From contig JAUZPY010000010.1 of assembly GCA_030705805.1 (NCBI GenBank), forward strand, positions 1 through 34,408: 34,408 nt of DNA. Direction: 5' to 3'. This DNA comes from Bacillota bacterium. Its GTDB lineage: Bacteria > Bacillota > Clostridia > CAKSNL01 > HGM11501. The notes beneath the pieces are model-generated. The model ran no database searches. It saw nothing but the letters and a program-made list of their open reading frames with translations, and was not told the origin of the DNA. Position 1 is the first letter of the stretch. Every line of letters begins with the position of its first letter. Below, one piece after another: positions 1 to 11,177 of the stretch. The position numbers were made by a program, and so were the translations under genes.

Positions 1-2
1 AA

Positions 3-212
3 TTTGAAAAATGTGCCGCCACTATGCACAAGCTGGATAACAGGATTCTTAATTCATTCAGCGTTCCCATTACCAACAGCTTTACCCAAGGCTGCAATAA
101 CAAGATTAAAGTTCTTAAAAGAAATGCCTACGGTTACAGAAATTTCAAACGCTTCAGAAACCGTATTTTACATATGTTTTCTCATCAAAAAAGAGCAAAA
201 GAATACAGGTGA
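3..212 (+). pseudogene. C-terminal fragment of an ISL3-family transposase, open at the window edge
   Basis: The frame is open from base 3 and reads ...NSFTQGCNNKIKVLKRNAYGYRNFKRFRNRIL..., the typical ISL3 (DDE) transposase C-terminus; stop at 210-212. It may be intact upstream of the window. Confidence 0.8.
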
Positions 213-374
213 CAGCTTAAATCGCTGCCACCTGTACAAATCCACTTTTTCGGATTACCCCAACTATTGACAAAGAGCCCAAAAAAGCTGCAAAAGAATA
301 CAGGTGACAGCTTAAATCCCTGCCACCTGTACAAATCCATTTTTTCGGATTACCCCAACTATTTACAAAGAGCC
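186..374. repeat. Head-to-tail tandem duplication (186-279 and 280-374, about 95 bp each) of the ISL3-like element's right end
   Basis: 85-bp core 195-279 vs 290-374 differs at 3 positions by eye. Each copy ends in CCCCAACTATT(G/T)ACAAAGAGCC, i.e. GGCTCTTTG(T)CAATAGTTGGGG on the other strand, resembling an ISL3-type terminal inverted repeat. Each copy also carries an ACAGGTG..CACCTGT hairpin. Confidence 0.8.
300..330 (-). terminator. Hairpin just downstream of rpoC that could act as its terminator (supplied by the IS end)
   Basis: ACAGGTGACAG/CTGCCACCTGT stem; on the minus strand it is followed by ATTCTTTT. A second copy lies at 205-235. Confidence 0.45.
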
Positions 375-378
375 TTTA

Positions 379-3300
379 TTAATAGTACTTTATATCAATC
401 GGATGAACAATTTCAACATCTTGATATTCGGCAACGCCTGTACCGGCAGGTATAAGCTTACCGATAATAACGTTTTCTTTCAGGCCAAGCAAAGGATCAC
501 TCTTGCCCTTTATTGCAGCTTCTGTCAGAACCCTTGTAGTTTCCTGGAATGATGCTGCCGACAGGAAGGAGTCTGTAGCAAGAGAAGCCTTCGTAATACC
601 TAAAAGTAAATCCTTACATACAGGAGGCACTGTCCCGTCTGCTTCAGCTTTTTCACAAGCTTCAATATATTGAAGCCTGTCAATCATAGAGCCTATCAAA
701 AGACCCGTGCTGCCGGGTTCGTCAACTTTAACCTTCTTAAGCATCTGACGAACAATAACCTCAACGTGCTTATCGGAAATTTCAACGCCCTGCTGGCGGT
801 AAACTCTCTGTACTTCCTGAACCATATACTGGTGTACAGGAGCTACGCCTTTTATTCTTAAGATATCATTGGGGTTGATAGGACCTTTTGTGAGAGCATC
901 GCCGGCTTTAACCTCATCTCCATCCCTTACCTTAAGTTCTACACCATAACGGATTGAGTAAGTTTCTGTCTCGCCGGTATCATTGTTTGTAACAACAGCT
1001 TCTCTCTTTTGCTTCGTCTCACTTATCTTAACAATACCGTCAATTTCAGTGATTGTAGCAAGTCCTTTAGGCTTTCTTGCTTCAAAAAGCTCTTCTATTC
1101 TGGGAAGACCTTGTGTGATATCGTTTGATGCAACACCGCCGGTATGGAATGTTCTCATTGTAAGCTGCGTACCCGGCTCACCTATAGACTGAGCTGCAAT
1201 GATACCAACAGCTTCACCAACGTTAACCATAGTGCTTGCGGCAAGGTTCTCACCATAACATCTGGCACAGACACCTATCTTAGCTCGGCAGGTTAAAACT
1301 GAACGAACTTTAACAGACTCCACACCTGCTTTTTCTATTGCTACAGCTTCATCCTCATTGAACATATGCCCTGCTTCAAACATTATTTCACCTGTTTCAG
1401 GATTAACCAGGTCATCTACAAGGATTCTGCCTGTAAGACGTGCACTTAAGGACTCAATCATTTCATTGCCGTCCTTTATAGATTCAACAGTTATACCGTC
1501 GTGAACACCACAGTCATCTTCTCTGATTATAACATCTTGGCTTACATCAACCAGACGACGTGTAAGGTAACCTGAGTCAGCTGTCTTAAGAGCTGTATCG
1601 GTAAGACCTTTTCTGGCACCATGGCTGGATATAAAGTATTCCAGAATATTAAGACCTTCACGGAAATTAGACCTGATAGGAATTTCAACTGTACGTCCCT
1701 GTGTATCCGCCATAAGTCCACGCATTCCGGCAAGCTGACGAATCTGGTTCTTACTACCTCTGGCTCCTGAATCAGCCATCATAAACAGTGAGTTAAACTG
1801 GTCAAGGTTATCCATAAGCGCTTTTGTAACCTTTTCATTTGCAGTCTCCCAAGTCTTTATAACTGCAGCATAACGCTCATCACCTGTAAGCTGTCCCATC
1901 TTATACAGGCCTTCAATTTTATCAATCTGTTCTTCGGCTTCTGCCAAATATTCCTTCTTTTTGCCGGGTACTTCCATATCAGATACGGAGATGGAAATTG
2001 AACCTACTGTTGAATAATGATATCCCATAGATTTGATATTATCAAGTACAACGGCAGTCTCAGTTACGCCATGTTTCTTTATACACCTGTCAATTATCTT
2101 ACCAAGCTTAGATTTTCCTGTTAAGAAGGTAACCTCAAACTTCAGGCAATCCTCCGGCTTAGTTCTTTCAATAAATCCTAAATCCTGAGGAATCTTTTCA
2201 TTAAATATCATTCGGCCTACAGTAATGTCCATAAGGCCTGAATATTCTACGCCATCAACCTCTTTAACAATCTTAACCTTTACAGGTGCATGGAGGCCAA
2301 CATCCCCGTTTTCATATGCAAGCATTGCCTCTATGGGACTTGCGAAAAATTTTCCGTGTCCGATTTCGTCTTCTTTTACCATAGTTAAATAGTAAGAACC
2401 AAGTACCATATCCTGTGTAGGTACAGTTACCGGCTTACCATCTTGTGGCTTTAAAAGGTTGTTTGCAGACAGCATTAAGAATCTTGCCTCTGCCTGTGCC
2501 TCCGGTGAAAGAGGTACATGGACTGCCATCTGGTCACCGTCAAAGTCTGCATTATAAGCTGTACATACGAGTGGATGAAGCTTAATTGCACGTCCTTCAA
2601 CAAGTACGGGCTCGAATGCTTGTATACCAAGCCTATGAAGTGTAGGAGCACGGTTTAAAAGAACAGGATGCTCTTTTATAACGGTTTCAAGAACGTCCCA
2701 AACCTCAGGCTTTACTCTTTCAACCATTCTTTTAGCACTCTTTATATTATGCGCTAAACCCTCTGCAACAAGGTTCTTCATAACGAAGGGTTTAAACAAC
2801 TCGATAGCCATTTCCTTTGGCAAACCGCACTGATATATTTTAAGTTCCGGTCCTACAACGATAACGCTACGGCCTGAATAGTCAACACGCTTACCTAAAA
2901 GGTTCTGTCTGAAACGTCCCTGCTTACCCTTTAACATATCAGACAAAGATTTTAATGCTCTGTTGCCGGGACCTGTTACAGGTCTGCCTCTTCTGCCGTT
3001 ATCAATAAGTGCGTCAACAGCCTCCTGAAGCATTCTCTTCTCGTTACGAACAATAATATCAGGAGCTTTTAACTCAAGAAGTCTTTTAAGACGGTTATTT
3101 CTGTTAATAACTCTTCTATATAAATCGTTTAAGTCGCTTGTTGCAAAACGGCCACCGTCAAGCTGTACCATGGGTCTGATTTCCGGAGGAATTACCGGAA
3201 CAACATCCATAATCATCCATTCGGGCTTATTATGAGACAGCCTAAATGCTTCAACAACCTCAAGTCTTTTTACTAAGCGTGCTTTTTTCTGGCCTTGAGC

Positions 3301-3894
3301 TGTTTCAAGTTCCTCATGAAGCTGGGCAGAAAGAATGTCAACGTCTATTTCTGCCAAAAGCTTCTTAATTGTCTCTGCGCCCATGCCTGCTTCAAAGCTA
3401 TCCCCGTATTTTTCTCTTGATTCATGATATTCCTTTTCAGACAAGCACTGATACTTTACAAGGTCAGTTCTCTTTCCGGGATCAGTTACCATGTAAGATG
3501 CAAAATACAGTACCTTTTCAAGTACTCGGGGTGATACGTCAAGGAACAAGCCTATTCTCGAAGGAATACCTTTAAAATACCAGATATGGGATACGGGAGC
3601 TGCAAGCTCAATATGGCCCATACGTTCTCTTCTTACCTTTGACTTTGTAACTTCAACACCGCAGCGGTCGCAGACAATTCCCTTATAGCGAATTCTCTTA
3701 TACTTACCGCAGGCACACTCCCAGTCCTTCTGAGGGCCAAATATTCTCTCGCAGAAAAGTCCGTCCCTTTCAGATTTAAGAGTTCTGTAATTTATTGTCT
3801 CAGGTTTTTTTACTTCACCGTGGGACCATTCGCGAATTTTTTCAGGTGATGCAAGCCCGATTTTTATTGAATCAAATGTATTAAATTCTATCAT
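379..3894 (-). CDS. rpoC: DNA-directed RNA polymerase subunit beta'
   Basis: 1171-aa ORF with the catalytic motif [17 protein letters not shown], zinc-finger [23 protein letters not shown] and trigger-loop region; follows rpoB. Confidence 0.99.
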   Translation of the reverse strand: MIEFNTFDSIKIGLASPEKIREWSHGEVKKPETINYRTLKSERDGLFCERIFGPQKDWECACGKYKRIRYKGIVCDRCGVEVTKSKVRRERMGHIELAAPVSHIWYFKGIPSRIGLFLDVSPRVLEKVLYFASYMVTDPGKRTDLVKYQCLSEKEYHESREKYGDSFEAGMGAETIKKLLAEIDVDILSAQLHEELETAQGQKKARLVKRLEVVEAFRLSHNKPEWMIMDVVPVIPPEIRPMVQLDGGRFATSDLNDLYRRVINRNNRLKRLLELKAPDIIVRNEKRMLQEAVDALIDNGRRGRPVTGPGNRALKSLSDMLKGKQGRFRQNLLGKRVDYSGRSVIVVGPELKIYQCGLPKEMAIELFKPFVMKNLVAEGLAHNIKSAKRMVERVKPEVWDVLETVIKEHPVLLNRAPTLHRLGIQAFEPVLVEGRAIKLHPLVCTAYNADFDGDQMAVHVPLSPEAQAEARFLMLSANNLLKPQDGKPVTVPTQDMVLGSYYLTMVKEDEIGHGKFFASPIEAMLAYENGDVGLHAPVKVKIVKEVDGVEYSGLMDITVGRMIFNEKIPQDLGFIERTKPEDCLKFEVTFLTGKSKLGKIIDRCIKKHGVTETAVVLDNIKSMGYHYSTVGSISISVSDMEVPGKKKEYLAEAEEQIDKIEGLYKMGQLTGDERYAAVIKTWETANEKVTKALMDNLDQFNSLFMMADSGARGSKNQIRQLAGMRGLMADTQGRTVEIPIRSNFREGLNILEYFISSHGARKGLTDTALKTADSGYLTRRLVDVSQDVIIREDDCGVHDGITVESIKDGNEMIESLSARLTGRILVDDLVNPETGEIMFEAGHMFNEDEAVAIEKAGVESVKVRSVLTCRAKIGVCARCYGENLAASTMVNVGEAVGIIAAQSIGEPGTQLTMRTFHTGGVASNDITQGLPRIEELFEARKPKGLATITEIDGIVKISETKQKREAVVTNNDTGETETYSIRYGVELKVRDGDEVKAGDALTKGPINPNDILRIKGVAPVHQYMVQEVQRVYRQQGVEISDKHVEVIVRQMLKKVKVDEPGSTGLLIGSMIDRLQYIEACEKAEADGTVPPVCKDLLLGITKASLATDSFLSAASFQETTRVLTEAAIKGKSDPLLGLKENVIIGKLIPAGTGVAEYQDVEIVHPIDIKYY

Positions 3895-3908
3895 TTTACG
3901 GTCCCCCT

Positions 3909-6900
3909 TTATTCAATATCGTCACTGATAATGCTGTCAAGATCCAGCCCATCGCCAAATCCGTCCTGATTATCAGTAAGTTCAAAGAGCTCATCATCAT
4001 CTATAACGCCTTCTGTTTCATCCTCATCAACATCAAAAATGTCTTCGCTCTCTTCATCTTGTGTAAATCCTGATTCCTCAAGTCCATCATCTACCATACT
4101 TTTCTTGATTTCCTCAATGGTATCAACCGATGCCTCTTCATAATCGTCAGATTCCGTATCCTTCAGTTCTATCTCCTTATTGTTCTTGCCCATAACTTTA
4201 ATGTCAAGACCAAGGCTCTGCATTTCTTTTATAAGAACTCTGAAAGACTCAGGAATACCCGGCTTTGGAACATTCTCACCTTTTACAATAGCTTCATAAG
4301 TCTTTACACGTCCTATAACGTCGTCCGACTTAACCGTCAGAATTTCCTGAAGAGTATAAGCAGCGCCATAAGCCTCCAGCGCCCAAACTTCCATTTCACC
4401 GAATCTCTGACCGCCAAACTGAGCTTTACCGCCTAAAGGCTGCTGAGTAACCAGTGAATAAGGACCTGTTGAACGTGCATGCATCTTGTCATCAACAAGG
4501 TGCAGGAGTTTAAGGAAGTAAATATATCCTACAGTTACAGGATTATCAAAGGGCCGTCCTGTACGTCCGTCATATAAAGTAGTCTTACCATTTTCGGAAA
4601 GACCTGATTCCTTTAACAATTCTCTGATGTCTGCTTCGGATGCACCGTCAAATACCGGTGTGGCTATCTTATATCCCAGCCTCTTTGCGGCCATACCAAG
4701 ATGAACTTCAAGTACCTGACCAATGTTCATACGTGAAGGAACGCCAAGGGGATTAAGAACCAAATCAAGGGGAGTACCGTCAGCAAGATAAGGCATATCT
4801 TCTTCAGGTAAAATTCTTGATACAACACCCTTGTTACCGTGACGACCAGCCATTTTATCACCTACAGAGATTTTCCTCTTCTGGGCAATATAGCAGCGTA
4901 CCAGCTTATTTACTCCGGGTGACAGTTCGTCGCCGTTTTCTCTTGTAAATACCTTTACGTCAACAATTATTCCGCATTCTCCGTGAGGAACTCTAAGTGA
5001 AGTGTCTCTGACTTCTCTTGACTTCTCTCCGAAAATAGCTCTTAAAAGTCTTTCTTCGGGTGTCAGCTCGGTTTCACCTTTCGGTGTTACCTTACCAACC
5101 AAAATATCACCGGCTCTAACCTCAGCGCCTACTCTTATAATGCCTCTCTCATCCAAATAACGAAGAGCATCTTCACCCACATTGGGGATGTCGCAGGTAA
5201 TTTCTTCCGGTCCTAATTTTGTATCTCTGGCTTCTGATTCATATTCTTCAATATGAATAGTCGTATATATATCTTCTCTTACAAGTTTTTCATTAAGAAG
5301 AACAGCGTCCTCATAGTTATATCCTTCCCAGGTCATGAAACCAATAAGCATATTGCGACCAAGTGCCAGTTCGCCGTTGCTGATTGCAGGGCCATCACAG
5401 ATTACGTCTCCTGCCTTTACTCTTTCACCGCAATCAATTATAGGCTTCTGGTTAAAGCAAGTGCCTTGGTTTGAACGGGTAAACTTTATAAGCTTATGCT
5501 CTTCAAGATCACCGTCGTCTGTTCTGATGCTGATAAAATCTGCCGCAACCTTTTCAATAACACCGTCATGCTTTGCAAGCTGAGCGACACCTGAATCTCT
5601 TGCAGCCTTATATTCCATACCGGTACCGACAATAGGAGAATCTGTACGAAGAAGCGGAACAGCCTGTCTCTGCATGTTGGAACCCATCAGTGCACGGTTA
5701 GCATCGTCGTTTTCAAGGAAAGGAATCATTGCGGTAGCAACGGATATAACCTGCTTAGGCGAAACGTCCATGTAGTCAATTTTAGACGCTTCAATTTCCA
5801 TGATTTCGTTTCTGCGTCTTGCCGCAACTTTCTTATCCCTGAATTTCTTATTATCATCAAGTTCTTCATTTGCCTGTGCAACAACGTATTCGTCCTCAAC
5901 ATCTGCTGTCATATACTCTATTTCATCTGTAACAATGCTGTCTACTACCTTTCTGTATGGAGCTTCGATGAAACCGTATTCATTTATCTTTGCATAAATG
6001 GACAGTGAGTTAATAAGTCCGATATTGGGACCTTCAGGAGTTTCTATAGGGCACATACGTCCATAATGAGTATAGTGAACGTCACGAACCTGGAATCCCG
6101 CTCTGTCTCTGGAGAGACCGCCGGGGCCGAGTGCGCTTAAACGGCGCTTATGGGTAAGCTCTGATAAAGGATTATTCTGATCCATAAACTGCGACAGCTG
6201 GCTGGATCCAAAGAACTCCTTTATAGTTGCAACAACCGGTCTTATATTGATCAATGACTGGGGTGTAGCAGCGTCAAGCTCCTGAATTGACATTCTCTCC
6301 CGTACGCCTCTCTCCATTCTGGAAAGACCCATTCTAAACTGGTTCTGGAGAAGTTCGCCGACGCAGCGAAGTCTTCTGTTTCCTAAATGGTCTATATCAT
6401 CATAGTTACCGATACCTGACATAAGGTTGTTAGCATAATTTATAGATGAAAATATATCGTTTACAGTAACGTGCTTGGGTATAAGTTCATCTCTTCTTGC
6501 TTTTAAAGCTTCCTTTATTTCATCTTCATTTGCTGCTTTTTCTACTATGTCTTCTATTACTTCACGTACAACCTTTTCTGTTATACCATATTCTTTCGGG
6601 TCAAATTCAACATATCTTTCGGCATGAACCATATCATTGGAGAACACCTTAACAGGAGCTGCTCCGGGCTCTACATACCTTTTGTCGGGGTACAGCATTA
6701 CCACATTTACTCCTGCAAAATCAATGTTTTCTGCGTCCTGTTTAGTTATCAGCTTGCCTGTTTCAACCAAAATTTCACCGGAAAGGGGATCAACAATGTT
6801 TTCAGCGGCAATCTGACCGCGAATTCTGCCTAGCAGGGAAAGCTTCTTATTATATTTATATCGGCCAACCTTTGCAAGGTCATATCTTTTCGGATCAAAA

Positions 6901-7673
6901 AATAAATTATTAATAAGAGTCTGCGCACTGTCGTCTGTGGGAGGCTCGCCCGGACGAAGCTTCTTATATATTTCAAATAAAGCTTCTCTCTTAGTTGTTG
7001 TGGGATCTTTTTCCAAGGTTGTACGAAGTCTTTCATCATCACCAAAGACTTCCATAAGTTTAACCTCGGAATCAAGCCCTAAAGCTTTTATAAGCTGAGT
7101 TACAGGTATCTTTCTTGTCCTGTCTATACGTACATAAAATATATCATTTGAGTCTGTTTCGTATTCAAGCCAAGCACCACGGTTAGGAATCATCTGAGAG
7201 TTAATAAGCGGTCTGCCGTTTTTATCAGGCGTCTCAGTAAAATATATACCCGGTGAACGTACCAGCTGGGAAACAATAACTCTCTCCGCACCATTTATAA
7301 TAAAGGTGCCTTGATCTGTCATAAGCGGAAAATCGCCCATGAAAATATCTTGCTCTTTAATTTCTCCAGACTCTAAATTGATAAGTCTTACCCTTACCTT
7401 GAGAAGTGATGCATAGTTTGTGTCACGCTCTCTGCACTCCTCAATGGAGTATTTGGGCTTATCCTCCAGGTGATAATCGATGAACTCCAGCATAAGTGTA
7501 CCATTGTGATCCATAATAGGAGAAATGTCGTGGAATACTTCCTTCAGACCTTCTTCCAAAAACCACTGATACGACTTTTTCTGAACATCAATAAGGTTAG
7601 GCATTTCCAAAACTTCATCGATTTTTGAAAAACTCATCCTAGTGTTTTTGCCCATTTTTTCAGGATGTATCAT
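3909..7673 (-). CDS. rpoB: DNA-directed RNA polymerase subunit beta
   Basis: Beta subunit with motif [38 protein letters not shown]. The ORF track starts at 7730, but ATG at 7673 ([12 protein letters not shown]..) has an AAGGGAGG Shine-Dalgarno 7-8 nt upstream and is the more likely start. Confidence 0.98.
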   Translation of the reverse strand: MIHPEKMGKNTRMSFSKIDEVLEMPNLIDVQKKSYQWFLEEGLKEVFHDISPIMDHNGTLMLEFIDYHLEDKPKYSIEECRERDTNYASLLKVRVRLINLESGEIKEQDIFMGDFPLMTDQGTFIINGAERVIVSQLVRSPGIYFTETPDKNGRPLINSQMIPNRGAWLEYETDSNDIFYVRIDRTRKIPVTQLIKALGLDSEVKLMEVFGDDERLRTTLEKDPTTTKREALFEIYKKLRPGEPPTDDSAQTLINNLFFDPKRYDLAKVGRYKYNKKLSLLGRIRGQIAAENIVDPLSGEILVETGKLITKQDAENIDFAGVNVVMLYPDKRYVEPGAAPVKVFSNDMVHAERYVEFDPKEYGITEKVVREVIEDIVEKAANEDEIKEALKARRDELIPKHVTVNDIFSSINYANNLMSGIGNYDDIDHLGNRRLRCVGELLQNQFRMGLSRMERGVRERMSIQELDAATPQSLINIRPVVATIKEFFGSSQLSQFMDQNNPLSELTHKRRLSALGPGGLSRDRAGFQVRDVHYTHYGRMCPIETPEGPNIGLINSLSIYAKINEYGFIEAPYRKVVDSIVTDEIEYMTADVEDEYVVAQANEELDDNKKFRDKKVAARRRNEIMEIEASKIDYMDVSPKQVISVATAMIPFLENDDANRALMGSNMQRQAVPLLRTDSPIVGTGMEYKAARDSGVAQLAKHDGVIEKVAADFISIRTDDGDLEEHKLIKFTRSNQGTCFNQKPIIDCGERVKAGDVICDGPAISNGELALGRNMLIGFMTWEGYNYEDAVLLNEKLVREDIYTTIHIEEYESEARDTKLGPEEITCDIPNVGEDALRYLDERGIIRVGAEVRAGDILVGKVTPKGETELTPEERLLRAIFGEKSREVRDTSLRVPHGECGIIVDVKVFTRENGDELSPGVNKLVRCYIAQKRKISVGDKMAGRHGNKGVVSRILPEEDMPYLADGTPLDLVLNPLGVPSRMNIGQVLEVHLGMAAKRLGYKIATPVFDGASEADIRELLKESGLSENGKTTLYDGRTGRPFDNPVTVGYIYFLKLLHLVDDKMHARSTGPYSLVTQQPLGGKAQFGGQRFGEMEVWALEAYGAAYTLQEILTVKSDDVIGRVKTYEAIVKGENVPKPGIPESFRVLIKEMQSLGLDIKVMGKNNKEIELKDTESDDYEEASVDTIEEIKKSMVDDGLEESGFTQDEESEDIFDVDEDETEGVIDDDELFELTDNQDGFGDGLDLDSIISDDIE

Positions 7674-7754
7674 ATCCGGCCTCCCTTTCTTAGCCTTTGT
7701 TAAGGCTTTGAAATAAAATATTTCTTGCAATCTGGCTTTTTATATGTTATTATC

Positions 7755-7791
7755 ATATTGTAAAGAGTTATATCTAACCAATTTACAATAT
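7755..7791. promoter_or_regulatory. Perfect 10-bp inverted repeat at the predicted 5' end of the rpoB transcript
   Basis: ATATTGTAAA (7755-7764) / TTTACAATAT (7782-7791), 17-nt spacer. Confidence 0.6.
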
Positions 7792-7799
7792 AGGAATTT

Positions 7800-7828
7800 A
7801 TTATATCATAAAAATATTTTCCAGTCAA
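7800..7828 (-). promoter_or_regulatory. SigA-type promoter for rpoBC
   Basis: Minus strand TTGACT (7823-7828) - 17 bp - TATAAT (7800-7805); implies a leader of about 120 nt to the ATG at 7673. Confidence 0.75.
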
Positions 7829-7870
7829 TATTAAAACAAGCACTTTTTGTTGAAATTGTACACAAATTCC

Positions 7871-7899
7871 TTGAATTTTCGGGGAATTTTTTCTATATT
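7871..7899 (+). promoter_or_regulatory. Candidate promoter for the ArsR-like regulator / GH2 unit
   Basis: TTGAAT (7871-7876) - 17 bp - TATATT (7894-7899); overlapping inverted repeat AAATTCC (7864-7870)/GGAATTT (7883-7889). Confidence 0.5.
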
Positions 7900-7946
7900 T
7901 TATATTTAGAGATTTAGCTAATTATTTAATTATATGGAGGTTTTTT

Positions 7947-8219
7947 ATGAATGATGAAGTTTTCAAGGCTTTAGCAGACCCTGTAAGAAGAAAAATTTTA
8001 GAAATGCTGGGCACAAGAAATATGTCTGCAGGCGACATAGCATCAAATTTTGATATTACCGCCCCTTCCATAAGCAGGCACCTCTCAATATTAAAAACCG
8101 CAGATTTAATAACAGATAAGCGTGAAGGTCAAAGATTAATCTATTCGTTAAATACCTATGCTGTCCGTGAAGTTATCAAATGGTTTTACACGAGCTTCGG
8201 CAACATCTGGATTAAATAA
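7947..8219 (+). CDS. ArsR/SmtB-type winged-helix regulator (SdpR-like, no cysteines)
   Basis: 90 aa: ALADPVRRKILEMLG..SAGDIASNFDITAPSISRHLSILKTADLI..REGQRLIYSLN. RBS TGGAGG upstream. Confidence 0.88.
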   Translation: MNDEVFKALADPVRRKILEMLGTRNMSAGDIASNFDITAPSISRHLSILKTADLITDKREGQRLIYSLNTYAVREVIKWFYTSFGNIWIK

Positions 8220-8302
8220 TGGCAATAATGTTTTAAAATACGGCAATATTCTTATAGATATATCAATTCTCAAATGTTAAAATTACATTGGGAGGTATGT
8301 TT

Positions 8303-11092
8303 ATGAAAAAAGTTGAAACGCATGATTTTATATATTATACGGGTGAAAAAGACAGACCGGTAAATTTTAACGGACAAGAAAGCTTCTCCATAGAGCAGCG
8401 TCTTGAATTTTTAAATAAGTATCAGGAAAATGCAAGAAAATGGTATGACGACCCGGATTTTCTGTCCAAAGCAGCAACCGACACCGAGGTAGATGCTTTT
8501 TTAGATAATTACAGCTTGTCTATGCCAAAGGTCAGAAAGGTCATTCCCTTTGACACCATGACGGCATATAAAAAAGACGAAGTGACGCAGTACCGTAATT
8601 TGCATCTATATTGCGGAGCTAAGTTTACAGGTGAAGAAATTATTTTGGACAATCAGGGAATACGGCCCAATCCGTCTGTAAAGTATGAGTTCCCCGCTCC
8701 CCTCTCTTCTTTTACAATTGCAATGGATATATTTATACCGAAGGATTATAAAAGCACGCAGGCGACCGCTTGCGGTCACAACACTTCAGGCCGAGTAATT
8801 GAGCTTAGGTGCGGCACATTAGACAGAGTAAAGGTAAAGTTTTTCTGCTCCGGACTTACAAGAGCATATGAAGATAAGTGGATTCCAAGGACTAAAGAGC
8901 TTAGTCCTTATAAATTCGGAGAATATAACCATTTGGAAATAAACGTAGGTGAAAACATTACTATATCCCTTAACGGCATCCCCTGCGAAAGCCCTGTCGG
9001 CTCATACATAACCGGTCCTTGTGATAACCTGTTTTTGGATTCCGGTATGCTTTCCAAGTCTTTTTGGAAAGTAAAAAATATTGAAATTGACGGCGAAAAA
9101 ATAAACTTTGAAAAAAATATAAGTAAAGAAAGCGCCACAGAGATTATTGGCGAAGTCAGCCTTCCTTATGCAATCGGATCACATAAAAATAAAGATAAAG
9201 AATTATACCTTGAGAAAACTTTCACCATAGATAATTTTGAAAAAGCGGTTCTCTCACTTACAACGCTTGACCCTTACGGAAAGGCATGGCTTAACGACAA
9301 TCTGATTCTTGATACCAACACCTTTGAAAAAAGCGATATTGATGTAACAAAGTTCTTAAAAAAAGGGGAAAACAGATTAAAAATAATGGTAAAACCCAGA
9401 GGGCCTGAGGTTTACTGCTTCTGGCACAGGCATAATGACTGTTACTTTGGCTGGCTGTGCGGTGAAGTATATCTTACTTTAACTAAAGAAACTCATTTTA
9501 ACGAACTGACTGTTATTACCCACTCTGCGGCAGACTTTGCAAAAGGTACTGTAAAGCTATCTTTAAACAAGCCTTTTAAAGGCACTGTAAAAGTAACTGC
9601 CGAGGAATGTTATCCCGGAAAATCGGAAGCGGTAACCTTAGCAAGTTCCGAAATTGAAAATGACAGCGCTGTGCTTTCTTTTGAGAAAGATCTTAAACTA
9701 TGGAGCAGCGATAACCCTGTTCTTTATGCTGTAAGGGCAATACTTATTGACGAAAACGGCAATGAAACAGATGACTTGGTTGAAGAAACCGGATTCAGAA
9801 CTGTGGAAAGCAAAGACGGAGCAATCTACATTAACGGGCATAGGCAGATGTTAAACGGTGCGCTTTTAATGCAATTCCTGCCGCCCTTTGACCAAGTTCC
9901 TGTAAATCATACCTGCCCTTTGGCCAAACAAATTGCATGGCAGATTCAAATGCTTAAAAACATGAATGGAAACTTTCTCCGCCTTCATATGCTTGGCTAT
10001 GGCTCTAACGATAAACGCTATGCAAGAATTTGCGACAGGCTTGGAATAATGCTTATCTGGACAACAAGGTATATTGATACTTTGGAATCTTTGGTGTGGC
10101 CTGATCCGTGGTCTGAAAAGGAGCAATTTAAAAAGCAGATGAAGGACGTTCTGAATCACCCTTCAATTGTTGTTTGGGAAGGCTCAAATGAATTTTATCC
10201 TAAGAATCTGTTTGAGATAGACCGAATGTATGACGATTTTATAGACACTATTTTATCTGTGGACAAAACACGTCTTATCTGTCCCTGTTCCCACCTTTAT
10301 TATGATGACTGTGTCTGCTACAATGATGCCGGCACAAAAGATAAAGAAAATAATGACGTAATGTCAGGACATGGCTGGCGACACCCGCAAATTATCAGAA
10401 GCGCTCATCCGTATGTTACCGCCTGCGGCTACGGTCAAGGCTTTGAGCGTATGAGAAAACAGGATCTGGATTTTCAGCCGGAGCTTTTTAAAAGCAAAGA
10501 ACACGCTTATCTTGCAACAGAATTTGCGGTAACTTCCCTTCCAAATCCAAACACACCGGAGGCAAAGGTAGCTACCTACTATGATTCCTATGAAAGAGGA
10601 TGTGAGCCCCCTTATATAGGCAGGGTTTTTGAACAAAGCGAATGGGCCGAGAGTCAGGCTCTTGCAGCATTCTGCGCTTTCAATGCAGTAAAGATTTTCA
10701 GGTCTTTAGGCGTTGACGGAATGACTTGGTGCTGTTTATCCAGCGGAGCAAACAATGGCTCTTATATGAAGCCTCCCATTGATTTTTACGGGTATAAAAA
10801 AATAGGTTTTTACTCACTCAAAGATGCCTTTAATTCCATTTTTGCATCTAAAAAGGATATAAACGTTGCCTACGGAACAGAAGATAGCATGACTCCTATC
10901 CTATTAAATTCAGGAAAAGAAGGTACGGTTAAAGTAACCTGCATCATATATGATGAAGAGGATAACATAACAGATACTAAAGTATTTGAGAAGGTAAGTA
11001 TAAAAGAAAAAGATTATGCACTTGATTTGCCGTCCTTTAAGCCGAATTTTAAAGATAAAGGCTATTACACCATTAAATGGACTGTTGAATAA
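8303..11092 (+). CDS. Glycoside hydrolase, GH2-like (beta-galactosidase/beta-mannosidase superfamily) with an extra N-terminal region
   Basis: Long ORF with GH2-like signatures VVWEGSNEFYP (acid/base) and YLATEFAVTS (nucleophile region), and a sugar-binding/jelly-roll region (WLNDNLILDTNTFEKSDIDVTKFLKKGENRLKIMV). No signal peptide. Start ATG 8303 with GGGAGG at 8290-8295; the track's 8288 is a TTG. Confidence 0.8.
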   Translation: MKKVETHDFIYYTGEKDRPVNFNGQESFSIEQRLEFLNKYQENARKWYDDPDFLSKAATDTEVDAFLDNYSLSMPKVRKVIPFDTMTAYKKDEVTQYRNLHLYCGAKFTGEEIILDNQGIRPNPSVKYEFPAPLSSFTIAMDIFIPKDYKSTQATACGHNTSGRVIELRCGTLDRVKVKFFCSGLTRAYEDKWIPRTKELSPYKFGEYNHLEINVGENITISLNGIPCESPVGSYITGPCDNLFLDSGMLSKSFWKVKNIEIDGEKINFEKNISKESATEIIGEVSLPYAIGSHKNKDKELYLEKTFTIDNFEKAVLSLTTLDPYGKAWLNDNLILDTNTFEKSDIDVTKFLKKGENRLKIMVKPRGPEVYCFWHRHNDCYFGWLCGEVYLTLTKETHFNELTVITHSAADFAKGTVKLSLNKPFKGTVKVTAEECYPGKSEAVTLASSEIENDSAVLSFEKDLKLWSSDNPVLYAVRAILIDENGNETDDLVEETGFRTVESKDGAIYINGHRQMLNGALLMQFLPPFDQVPVNHTCPLAKQIAWQIQMLKNMNGNFLRLHMLGYGSNDKRYARICDRLGIMLIWTTRYIDTLESLVWPDPWSEKEQFKKQMKDVLNHPSIVVWEGSNEFYPKNLFEIDRMYDDFIDTILSVDKTRLICPCSHLYYDDCVCYNDAGTKDKENNDVMSGHGWRHPQIIRSAHPYVTACGYGQGFERMRKQDLDFQPELFKSKEHAYLATEFAVTSLPNPNTPEAKVATYYDSYERGCEPPYIGRVFEQSEWAESQALAAFCAFNAVKIFRSLGVDGMTWCCLSSGANNGSYMKPPIDFYGYKKIGFYSLKDAFNSIFASKKDINVAYGTEDSMTPILLNSGKEGTVKVTCIIYDEEDNITDTKVFEKVSIKEKDYALDLPSFKPNFKDKGYYTIKWTVE

Positions 11093-11141
11093 AATTCCTC
11101 AGTATTTAAAAATACACGCATACACATTCTAATTATAGCAT

Positions 11142-11177
11142 AAAAAATCTGCTTCATAATTATGAAGCAGATTTTTT
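11142..11177. terminator. Bidirectional terminator between convergent GH2 and mltG
   Basis: Near-perfect palindrome AAAAAATCTGCTTCATAA/TTATGAAGCAGATTTTTTT. Confidence 0.9.

Noticed and set aside
4-455. Plus-strand ORFs 4-270 and 267-455
   Set aside because: Out of frame with the ISL3 transposase fragment, and covering the duplicated IS end and the rpoC terminus; repeated NTGDSLN.CHLYKS.FSDYPNY comes from the DNA duplication.
6100-6250. Possible rifampicin-resistance substitutions in RpoB
   Set aside because: The cluster I region reads [31 protein letters not shown], matching the usual susceptible-type sequence at the key D, H, R and S positions.
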